Origin: Allium sativum | Taxonomy: Eukaryota; Streptophyta; Magnoliopsida; Asparagales; Amaryllidaceae | Direction of reading: 5' to 3' | DNA length: 64,000 nt | Assembly: GCA_030737875.1 (NCBI GenBank) | Contig: CM060912.1 | Location: 456,696,310-456,760,309 of the forward strand | Part shown: in pieces, positions 35,701 through 46,075 of the stretch | How positions within the stretch are numbered: the stretch's first letter is position 1 | How the letters are laid out: every line of letters begins with the position of its first letter | Notes under the pieces: model-generated | What the model was told of the DNA's origin: nothing | What the model saw: the letters and a program-made list of their open reading frames with translations, nothing else | Databases searched by the model: none | Position numbers and translations under genes: made by a program

Positions 35701-36540
35701 AGGGTTAAGTTAACTAAGACACTTAACCAGTTCAACAAGATAACTAGACTGATGGGTGGGGTTAGGTTCAGACTGACACTTAACACAGTTAAGCTAGAAT
35801 GGGAGGGTTAAGTCCATATGAACACTTAACCAACTTAACACAGTTAAGCTAGAATGGGAGGGTTAAGTCCATAAGAACACTTAACCAACTTAACACAGTT
35901 AAGCTAGAATGGGAGGGCTAAGTCCATAGAGACACTTAACCAAACTCAAGGTAGAAAAACGAGACTTGTAAGGGTTAAGTAAAGTTAATACACTTAGCCA
36001 AATTAATATGTTAACTAGACTAGAGGTTGGGGTTAAGTAAAATCTAATACACTTAGCCAATTTTGATATGTTAGCTGGGCTAGACCGTAGGGTTAAGTAA
36101 ACCTGAACACTTAACCATCAGGTTGTGATACAGGAATGATGTTAAGTCTAAAACATGAAGGGATAATACTTAACCATTAATAACATGTTAGTTAAAACAG
36201 ACGGGCAAGGTTAAGTTAAAAAGGAACACTTAACCAATACAGGATGAAGGGGCAGGGTTAAGTAATAAGAAATATTTAACCAATATAACTTGGTTTGTGG
36301 TAGGGTTAAGTCAACGTGAATTGCTGATGACACTTAACCAGCTTAACAGGATAAATGAAGAGGGTTAAGTTAGCTTGAATTGACTAATGACACTTAACCA
36401 ATCCAAATTGACGGGAAAGAGAACTAAGTAGTAAACCTTAGTTAAAAGGAGCTAAGTAGTAAACCTTAGTTAAGAAAACAACGATTCTGGAAACTAAGTG
36501 GTAAACCTTAGTTGACAAAACTAAGTAGTAATTCTTAATA
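35701..36540 (+). repeat. TTAAG hairpin array, LARD-B 5' LTR
   Basis: About 12 units of GGTTAAGT, a loop of about 10-22 bases, ACTTAACC, separated by variable spacers of about 20-40 bp, then about four units of AACTAAG-N8-CTTAGTT (36422-36540). Loops and spacers vary while arms are kept. Several arm changes keep pairing through G-U (ACTTAGCC, ATTTAACC), and the last units swap both arms. Confidence 0.75.
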
Positions 36541-37230
36541 TAACACGAGGAGGAGCGAACGTCCGTCTGATTAAAAAGAAGGCTCCAACGAATTGGGTTA
36601 CGAAGCCCGAGGCTTCGAGGGGACATGAGGGTACTCTTGGTATCCCTCTGTGAGGCTGTAGATGATCCGCCTGGCCCCACAGAGGTTAAGGTCTGCGTAG
36701 AAGAACCAGGGGTACGCCTTGGTTGCAATACATGGCAACCTAAAGACTAGGATGGACCGGCGTGATTCGGCGAGCAAACGGTAGCCCTGTGATAGCGACT
36801 CGTCGTCTACCATCCATCTTGAGTCAATCGCGATACGTGAAGCGGAAAGGCGGAGAACTCCAAAAGACCATATACTTGCTATCTAGTTATAGGTGAGGAT
36901 GGCCATAGGATAGTGGGGCACGGGGGGGCGGCGTATAGTTCTCATTTTACAAGGTGTGCCTTTCATTAGTTGAGGGATGGGTCAAGTGGGACCATAGCCA
37001 CTGGAATAAAAACAGACCTTAGCATCTGCATCGGCAGATATCTGAAAGCTCCCGACCGAGTTCTGTATTCCTTGATTTGCCCTGTCACAGGACTCGGACC
37101 GCACATTACAGGACATGTGCATCTAGCCAAGCGATAGCGATTCGCGATACATGCGTGGGGAAGTATAGGAACATATACCACTCTAGGTAGTGTGTCCTAG
37201 ACTTGGGGGCATCGTTCGACAGGTAGCATA

Positions 37231-37429
37231 ATTCCTAGTTGAACTAGGTGGCATAAATCCTGAATCCGAGAAGCGTTCAGTAGACAGCGTAAATTCTAGT
37301 TGAATCTAGAAAGTACTTGGTAGAAAACCCTAGATTAAATCTAGGTAACAAATAAATAAATGGATGCCTGAAGGCGATGGAAAATACAGGGATTGGGATC
37401 ACGTTATCGTTACTAGTTGGGACACTAGT
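37231..37429 (+). repeat. Group of short AG-core hairpins, LARD-B 5' LTR
   Basis: CCTAG-TTGAA-CTAGG (37234-37248), TTCTAG-N6-CTAGAA (37294-37311), CCTAGA-TTAAA-TCTAGG (37329-37345) and ACTAGT-N6-ACTAGT (37412-37429). The stems differ but each is complementary. The same group is in the 3' LTR near 43594-43790. Confidence 0.6.
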
Positions 37430-38054
37430 TAGGCGGTGCAGAGATATATAAACCAGTATAACAAGGAAATAGTGAAGCGGCGAAAGTATTAGAGCATATC
37501 CAGTTTATCTTAGCTTAGCATATCTTGTGTTAATCTTGTCTAATCTTGCCAACCCTATCATCATGGTGTTATCTTGTATTCAGTTAATTCATGTCGTTTT
37601 GTTGTTGTTCCATGTTCATATGCTAGAAGTTACTGAACTTACTCAGGCTTTATGTCTGACTCTATTTTTCTTTCGTCTTCTTTTCTTCCGTCCCCCCCCC
37701 CAGGTAGTAGAGGTAAGAGTAGTATAGCTCAGGTTAAGTTGGACTGTCACTCTTTCCCAGCTTGAAGATTTGTCGAAGTTTTGCTTAGATTCTCTTTTCA
37801 GATGCTATGGCTGGTTCTAGCTACATTGGGGAATATAAATGTATTTTTATGCTTCTTTATTTTGTAAGACAGATGACACTCTGATATTGTAAAGAAATCT
37901 TTGTACAAACTATTTTATCAATAAAGCAAAGTTTTATTTTCCGCTGTTTAATTTCTGTCTGTCTTGTAATTTATCTGCATCTTTTACCCTAAATGCTCCA
38001 CAGAACTTAGTGCATTCCCTTTGTGAGTGACACTAACAGACGTGGGGTGTTACA

Positions 38055-39799
38055 CGTGGTATCAGAGCTGAAGATTACCAAATCAGATAAAGGATTTGAA
38101 AAATTATTTTCAAAACGGTTTTAAAAGAAGCATTTTTAAAAGAAAAGATTTGTTTTAAAGGCATATTCCCCAAAGCCATACACACTACTTTCTGATTCTC
38201 TGTTTGAATTCTTGTCTCCTTCTTTCTTGAGTCTATGGGGCTCCTGGCTTTCTGGGAGGTAACCTCATCGAAGGGCAAAGTAGTACCCGACTTCCATCTA
38301 GGGCTGTGGTTGTTTCACTTACGGCCAGTTTTCTTTCAAGATTATAGGGTGTTCAGTCCGATGGAAGCAGCTTTCGAGAGAATTGTCAACATGACTACAC
38401 ACGGAAGGGGATGAGGAGTTTGGCTAGGGAGCACAACCCTAGGATGAGGAATTCATGGATGTAGATTTAGTTCACAAAGGAGGAAGAAATTATAAAACCT
38501 AAGACAAGAGGAAGTATCTTTACTATGGTATAATATGGCATATAATTAAGGACAAGGGCAAGAACGAGGAACAAGATCTTCAGAAGGGCAAGTACATACT
38601 TTCACCACCAAGCGTACCTAGAAGAAAGGTAGTAAAGTTCTGTTGGAAGAGTCTAGTTTTGTTGTTCGTTTTAGCGCTTCGCATTTGTTTATATCCACTT
38701 CCATAGTTGAGTCTCTGCACCATAGTACTTGTACAGCAGAAAGATCCCACTAGAGTCTTGAATCCAATAGGTGGTCCGACCAGTATACTTTTGGTTAGTA
38801 GGGATTTGAGAATAGCTATCGAGTTTGCTTATACCATCTCACATAGATCGTCTAAATTCGGAGGAGATATTCCTTGGGTGCTTGTCTGATATTGGTTTAG
38901 GCCTTTGGGGCTTGTACTTGAGGGATGTCGAGTTCGACTAGGATAGTTTGCGTGAGAGATGAATAGTTGTGGCACGCACTTAAAAAGCACGTAGTGACCT
39001 TTCAACCCTTATAGTTATGGCGGGATGGATAAGCTAAGAGGAGGGACCTCGAACCATCTTGGTATGTACACTTGGTATCATAGTTGACATCTGTTTACTT
39101 TGGTAATGGAGGTCAGAAACTTCACAATTGTGAAGTTAAATTAGTTAAGATACAGTGGAGTAAAGCTCAAGAAGGCTAGATACTAGCGTCATACCCTTTT
39201 TCTTAAGGGTGCATCCTTGATTTCTTTGTGTAGGAGTTTTATGTATAATTGTTTCTCTCTTTCCGAAGTATATCACCTAGGTCGTATCTTCGATCCTTAG
39301 GTAGAAGCCAATGGATGTAAACATGTGTCTGAAACATGTTATGGTTGGTGGTTGCAAGTGGTTGCTAATGGTTGCTCGTGGATGCATATGCATACGTATT
39401 AGGCGCTAGATCTGTTCGGACGCTTTCATATTGCATTTACAGATATGTATTTGTTTGTAAGTTGAGATTGATATGTTATCATATGGGTGTTGCATATGGA
39501 TGAATGGCCGTGCACGCATATAGTATTTACATAACTAGGGATGCTTGCATACATGGTTGGACGCATGGCACTGACATGACTCGCATTAAGGAGGTCGACT
39601 GGATCAGTAGACCGCCTAATTTTACAGTAGATAAAGACATATACGCACACTATGCATATGAACATGAAAGCATTACAAATCTTTTAAGGACAATGGATGA
39701 CTGTGAGTGAATGGTTGAGTAGATGGGTGATTGGATGGTAGGACACATTCTTCCTAACTTGAAGATTTCGGGGACGAAATCCTTTTAAGTGGGGGAGAA
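38055..39799 (+). other. LARD-B interior, primer site to polypurine tract
   Basis: Starts with the tRNA-iMet primer site (38057-38068) and ends with AAGTGGGGGAGAA. I see no zinc knuckle, protease, RT, RNase H or integrase motif in any frame; the longest frames are 60-80 codons on both strands without family phrases. Just before the tract, GAAGATTTCGGGGACGAAATCC is the 3' flank usual in gypsy elements. The interior may have been replaced or has decayed entirely. Confidence 0.85.
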
Positions 39800-42700
39800 T
39801 GTAACACCCCGTAATTCTGTAAAACTAAGATTCACAAATCAAGGCAGAATTAAAAGTTAAAATCAAAATTAAGGGAAACGGGTTGCGCAATTGCGTTCGT
39901 CTCAGAATTCTGCATGAAAACGAGTCCGAGTTTGCGTAAATCGGAGTCCGTATGAGAAAGATATGGCCTCCGGAAGATTCAGCGAAGTTCAAATTTCAAA
40001 ACAGGGCAGAAAAAGGAATTCAAATTCGAGAACAGACCCAGGCTGGGGTGGGCGGGAATTTTCCCGCCCAAGGCACCCAGGTCGACTGAGTAGTCGACCT
40101 GGGGGTCGACCCCCCCCTGTTTTTCCAGTTTTCTGCACCTAGTTCGTTCTTCTGTATCTAGACGCCATTCTGACCAGATTCGCCCGCCTAACACTATATA
40201 AACAGCCCTGGTCTTCTTCTCTATTCACAATTCTTTTCTATCCTTATGCTGTCTCTGAGAAAATGTATAAATAAATAAAATAATATATATATAATAAATC
40301 AAGACGTGGAGATGCTGCTAAAAGATTTTCAAGAAGAGGTTCAAGTCAAGCTAGGATTCAAGAGGAGGATTCAAACGACTGTTTTTCTACGAATTATAAC
40401 AACGCCATCTTTCTGTTCTAATCTAATCTCTGTAAGTCGGTTATTTCTAGATTTGAACGTTTTTCTCTGTTCATGACATGAAATTAAAGGAATAAAAGAA
40501 TATGCCAAATCACTCTCTCTCTATTTGAATCAGTGCCTATACTCTTGAACCTAATTAAGAACTGTTATGATTCGAGGACAAATAAGACCATGACTATGAA
40601 ACTATGGACCTTAAAACCATATTCCTATGACTATGAACATTTGCCTATGACTATGAACATTGCCTATGACTATGGACATTGCCTATGACTATGAACATTG
40701 CCTATGACTGTGATTGTGACTATGAGGATTATTTCCTTAACTAAGCCTATGCATTTGATTAGGAAATATAAACTATTGCCTATGACATAACAAGGACATC
40801 TGTGATTAAGCACCTGTGATTCATGACTAGGAAAGTGTTGCTTAAGTTTTGTGACTATGAAATTGGGTCTAAACCCGATCATCTATTCTGTCTATTCTTG
40901 GTTATCTTTGGTTTTAGACCTTGGGAATTTACCTATTAAGTTAGGTCTACCCATGTTCTTGAACCTACGTCTCTATTCTGTCTTTTCTTGGTTTTAGACC
41001 TTGGGAATTTACCTATTAAGTTAGGTCTACCCATGTTCTTGAACCGACGTCGTTATTCAACCCTTTTTATGCCAATTGGTATGTCTATCTTTTGCATAGC
41101 ATCTTTGGTTCATTCCCTATTTTCTACGAACCTAGCTTTATTTATAATCTAGACTGAGTCACGATTATACGAACGGTGGGAATGCAGTTTGGGCAAAATA
41201 TGAAATTTACTAAAAACGTAGTTTAACTTGGAAATTGGCATAAATTGGGAACATGTATTATGGCATGTTCATAGAAATGCAAATTGGATAAATTTGACAT
41301 GAATTATAAGATGTGTAATTTGAATCTAGTATTGACGTGTAAATCTAGCATTTACATGAATAGTGAACTAGAGTAATAAGTCTAGAATTAGAATGTTGAA
41401 TCGGAATTGGATTAGCTAAATTGGCACGGTAAGTATATTGGCATAAAAGTGAAATTGGCCATAAATGGGAGTAATTGGCAGGTTTAGCAAAATCATGGTT
41501 AGTGACACTTAATTTGGTATAGTCCACATACCAAAAAGCATAAATATGATTTAGAAGGGGAAATGGGCCATAAGAATGAATGTAGACAATTTACATTAAA
41601 AGAGTAATTAGGAAATAAGTAAATTAGAAATAATTTACTTATAGAATTTGGCCTGAATGAGTAAATATAAATTTAGACAAATTAAAGGTTATTAACGACA
41701 TCTCTTTTAATGACACACCAGAAAGTTCTAGGGTGACAGAGAGGATAGTGTCTAGGCTTGGGTTTGGAAAATACAAGTTTCCTGCTCTCCCTGGCTATCC
41801 CTAACTGATCCGACGAACGGGATGGTTACTTTCAAAACTTGATTTGAAAATAAATTGAAACCCTTTGAACTTAGAAAACACGAATATGCCTAGCCCGAGG
41901 TTAGACTGAGTTGCGATGTAAAAACACGAATATGCCTAGCCCGAGGTTAGACTGAGTTGCGATGTAAACCTGCCCAGAACCAACCGGCACATCCAGTAGT
42001 CGCAACAATACCTGTCTAATGTGAGTGGTAGCAGCTTTAATTTATTTAGTTAAAGCTAGAACAAGAATGGTAGGGTTAAGTTAACTAAGACACTTAACCA
42101 GTTCAACATGATAACTAGACTGATGGGTGGGGTTAGGTTCAGAGTGACACTTAACACGGTTAAGCTAGAATGGAAGGGTTAAGTCCATAGGAACACTTAA
42201 CCAACTTAACACAGTTAAGCTAGAATGGGAGGGTTAAGTCCATAGGAACACTTAACCAACTTAACATAGTTAAGCTAGAATGGGAGGGCTAAGTCCATAG
42301 AGACACTTAACCAAACTCAAGGTAGCAAAACAAGACTTGTAGGGGTTAAGTAAAGTTAATACACTTAGCCAAATTAATATGTTAACTAGACTAGAGGTTG
42401 GGGTTAAGTAAAATCTAATACACTTAGCCAATTTTGATATGTTAGCTGGGCTAGACCGTAGGGTTAAGTAAACCTGAACACTTAACCATCAGGTTGAGAT
42501 AAAGGAATGAGGTTAAGTCTAAAACATGAAGGGATAATACTTAACCATTAATAACATGTTAGTTAAAACAGACGGGTAAGGTTAAGTTAAAAAGGGACAC
42601 TTAACCAATACAGGATGAAGGGGTAGGGTTAAGTAATAAGAAATATTTAACCAATATAACTTGGTTTGTGGTAGGGTTAAGTCAACGTGAATTGCTGATG

Positions 42701-44426
42701 ACACTTAACCAGCTTAACAGGATAAATGAAGAGGGTTAAGTTAGCTTGAATTGACTAATGACACTTAACCAATCCAAATTGACGGGAAAGAGAACTAAGT
42801 AGTAAACCTTAGTTAAAAGGAGCTAAGTAGTAAACCTTAGTTAAGAAAACAACGATTCTGGAAACTAAGTGGTAAACCTTAGTTGACAAAACTAAGTAGT
42901 AATTCTTATTATAACACAAGGAGGAGCGAACGTCTGATTAAAAAGAAGGCTCCAACGAATTGGGTTACGAAGCCCGAGGCTTCGAGGGGACGTGAGGGTA
43001 CTCTTGGTATCCCTCTGTGAGGCTGCAGATGATCTGCCTGGGCCCACAGAAGTTAAGGTCTGCGTAGAAGAACCAGGGGTATGCCTTGGTTGCAATACAT
43101 GGCAACCTAAAGACTAGGATGGATCGCGTGATTCGGCGAGCAAACGGTAGCCCTGTGATAGCGACTCGTCGTCTACCATCCATCTTGAGTCAATCGCGAT
43201 ACGTGAAGTGGAAAGGCGGAGAACTCCAAAAGACCATATACTTGCTATCTAGTTATGGGTGAGGATGGCCACAGGATAGTGGGGCACCGGGGGTCGGCGT
43301 ATAGTTCTCATTTTACAAGGTGTGCCTTTCATTAGTTGAGGGAGGGGTCAAGTGGGACCATAGCCACTGGAATAAAAACAGACCTTAGCATCTGCATCGG
43401 CAGATATCTGAAAGCTCCCCACCGAGTTCTGTATTCCTTGATTTTCCCTGTCACAGGACTCAGACCGCACATTACAGGACATGTGCATCAAGACAAGCGA
43501 TAGCGATTCGCGATACATGCGTGGGGAAGTATGGGAACATATACCACTCTAGGTAGTGTGTTCTAGACTTGGGGGCATCGTTCGACAGGTAGCATAATTC
43601 CTAGTTGAACTAGGTGGCATAAATCCTGAATCCGAGAAGCGTTCAGTAGACAGCGTAAATTCTAGTTGAATCTAGAAAGTACTTGGTAGAAAACCCTAGA
43701 TTAAATCTAGGTAACAAATAAATAAATGGATGCCAGAAGGCGATGGAAAATACAGGGATTGGGATCACGTTATCGTTACTAGTTGGGACACTAGTTAGGC
43801 GGTGCAGAGATATAAAAACCAGTATAACAAGGAAATAGCGAAGCGGCGGAAGTATTAGAGCATATCCAGTTTATCTTAGCTTAGCATATCTTGTGTTAAT
43901 CTTGTCTAATCTTGCCAACCCTATCATCATGGTGTTATCTTGTATTCAGTTAATTCATGTCGTTTTGTTGTTGTTCCATGTTCATATGCTAGAAGTTACT
44001 GAACTTACTCAGGCTTTATGTCTGACTCTGTTTTTCTTTCGTCTTCTTTTCTTCCGTTTCCCCCCCCCCCCCCAGGTAGTAGAGGAGGGAGTATTATAGC
44101 TCAGGTTAAGTTGGACTGTCACTATTTCCCAGCTTGAAGATTTGTCGAAGTTTTGCTTGGATTCTCTTTTCAGATGCTATGGCTGGTTCTAGCTACATTG
44201 GGGAATATAAATGTATTTTTATGCTTCTTTATTTTGTAAGACAGATGACACTCTGATATTGTAAAGAAATCTTTATACAAACTATTTTATCAATAAAGAA
44301 AAGTTTTATTTTCCGCTGTTTAATTTCTGTCTGTCTTGTAATTTATCTGCATCTTTTACCCTAAATGCTCCACAGAACTTAGTGCATTCCCTTTGTGAGT
44401 GACACTAACGGACGTGGGGTGTTACA
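39800..44426 (+). repeat. LARD-B 3' LTR
   Basis: Matches the 5' LTR throughout: GTCGAC boxes near 40080-40110, TATATAAA 40195-40202, tandem repeat 40627-40725, hairpin array 42074-42910. Differences include a 46-bp tandem duplication at 41875-41966 that doubles the left arm of the stem module, different length of C runs, and small indels. The end is GGTGTTACA, followed by TAAAG. Confidence 0.93.
42074..42910 (+). repeat. TTAAG hairpin array, LARD-B 3' LTR
   Basis: The second copy of the array at 35701-36540, same unit order. Differences fall mainly in loops and spacers; the GGTTAAGT and ACTTAACC arms are almost unchanged between the LTRs. Confidence 0.75.
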
Positions 44427-44431
44427 TAAAG

Positions 44432-46075
44432 GTATAAAATCCAAATTTTAGAACATAGTACATTATAAAATAATACATCCATCTGTCTCTTCCACTCCTA
44501 GTGCTGATTTTGAGGTGGTTATACCAACCTAAGGCCAAGTGTAAATAGTATTGAAAAATGAATAAAATGAGAATCAAAGTTCTTTTTGACTCATGATTAA
44601 AATAGGCACAAAAATATAGTAATACTCATCATATGAATCTGCAAATCCGGATTAAAAAGGAAAAAGGTATTACTAAAAATAACGTAAAGGAGATACCCAA
44701 ATTACCGTGGACAATGATCCATTCAAATCTTCTTCGTAGAAATGGTTTCGTGCTATGTAAGAAATAAAAAAGAGCCATATTTGCAAGTGTAACAGATTGC
44801 TCGTTATACTAACAGGGTGAAGGAGAAAAAAAAGGTAGACATAACTTACCAATTATTAGGTGAACCTAAGAGCCCAAAAATCACTTGTTTCAACCACTGT
44901 AAAGTACGTCAAGTGAATCGAGTTAGCAGAGAAGAAACTGAATTAGGTTAGGATTAATAAAGCATGCGTTATACAGTAAGATTAGCATGTGGAGTTGGCA
45001 TGGATAAAAACGTATGGTTAAAAAAACAGTAGCAGTCCATCAGTAAATTGGTAATGTATAGAGCTATTAGTTTTTGCAGTAAAAACAAATGTAAGCTAGG
45101 TAATATACTAAAGTCGCTTGACAATTCAAACAACACATAAACCGACAAATTTAAAAATAAAGTTGTAAACGAAATATAAACAAATCCAGAAAGTAAACAA
45201 ACATACGATGCAGCAAATAATTGCCCAGAGAGTAGAATTTGCAGCCTGACTTTCATCCTATTACCAACCTAGTTAGCAGAAGTTTTAGGTAAAGCCACTC
45301 CACCAAGTTTGCTTTGAGGAGCTACCCTTGTTACAGATTTTAAACTTTCACTTTCACCTCTCCATGCATTTTATAATGAGTTTTCAGAGCTGCTTGAACT
45401 ACCTTGTGCTGCAGCAATAAAAACAGATTGCCCAATTTGGAAAACGGATGGTGTATCACATGCTTAGAAAGCAACACATAAAGTGAGTAATATAAAATTA
45501 TATTTGTAAACTAAAAATACACAAATTCAGAAACTGAACAAACATACGACGCTGCAAACAATTAGCCAGAGAGTAGATGTGGCAACCAGACTTTCATCCT
45601 GTTACCAATATGTATGAGTAACCTGTGTATTGCATGAGTGTTAAATAATAAAAACCAAGTTTTACCCACTATTCACCAAGTACACAGTTGATGTTTGTAC
45701 CGGTTTGCTTTCTCCTTTTAGATAAATTGAAAGTACATTATCAAACATATATCCATCTGTCTATTCCACTCCTCGTGCAAATGTCAAGGCCGGTATAACA
45801 ACGTAAGGTGAATTGTAAATAGTATTGAAATGTGAAAAAACTATGAATCAAAGTTTTTAGAGAGTCATGTTTAAAATAGGTACAAAAATACCCAAATCGC
45901 CATGGACATTGATCCATTCACATCGTTATACTAACAGAAGGAAGGAGAAGAAAAAGTAGATGTAGCTTACCAATTGTTAGGTGAACCTAAGAATCCGAAA
46001 ACCACTTGTTGCAACCCCTATAAATTAGGGCAACTGAATCGGGCAGCGGAAAAGAAACGGAAGCGAGCAAATCAA
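44432..46075 (-). repeat. Helitron interior with diverged direct repeats (B1, B2) and exon-like segments
   Basis: B1 (about 44432-44960) and B2 (about 45725-46075) share several blocks, among them GTGTAAATAGTATTGAAA, ATGGACA(A/T)TGATCCATTCA and TTACCAATT(A/G)TTAGGTGAACC. The last, on the minus strand, ends with a GTAAG donor, so the blocks look like duplicated exons with their introns. Short exons DESQAANSTLWAIICCI (near 45247-45190) and DESLVATSTLWLIVCSV (near 45595-45540) are also duplicates. It includes the exon at 45269-45462. Probably a duplicated and decayed accessory gene of the Helitron; plant Helitrons often carry RPA-like genes, but I cannot show an OB fold here. Confidence 0.45.
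45269..45462 (-). pseudogene. Exon of an unidentified Helitron gene
   Basis: Starts after an acceptor TTTCTAAG at 45463 and ends at TAG (45271-45269). The frame reads CDTPSVFQIGQSVFIAAAQ, a serine run, an internal TAA at 45373-45371, then RVAPQSKLGGVALPKTSAN. The composition and the acceptor suggest a real last exon that has picked up a stop. Family unknown. Confidence 0.4.

Larger units (their letters stand above)
33459..38054 (+). repeat. LARD-B 5' LTR
   Basis: TGTAACACCCCG to GGGGTGTTACA. In order: GTCGAC boxes (33737-33766), TATATAAA (33855-33862), then a 4.2-kb transcribed-side part with short tandem repeats (34301-34400), a 70-bp direct duplication (near 34545-34730), a stem module (35585-35654), the TTAAG hairpin array (35701-36540), three AG-core hairpins (37234-37345) and a likely polyadenylation area near 37850-37930 (AATAAAGC). 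No ORF is conserved as protein. Confidence 0.93.
33459..44426 (+). mobile_element. LARD-B: large non-autonomous LTR element
   Basis: 10,968 bp: LTRs of 4596 bp (33459-38054) and 4627 bp (39800-44426) around a 1745-bp interior without RT, integrase or recognisable gag. The target duplication TAAAG is at 33454-33458 and 44427-44431. The primer site TGGTATCAGAGC is at 38057-38068 and the polypurine tract AAGTGGGGGAGAA at 39787-39799. About 84% of the element is LTR. Signals match the Tekay-type elements here, so one of those may have supplied proteins (inference). The LTRs are very alike, so insertion is recent compared with element A. Confidence 0.95.

Noticed and set aside
35701..36540. CRISPR-like array
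   Set aside because: Spacing and loops vary, units are palindromic, and the context is a plant LTR present twice; no cas genes.
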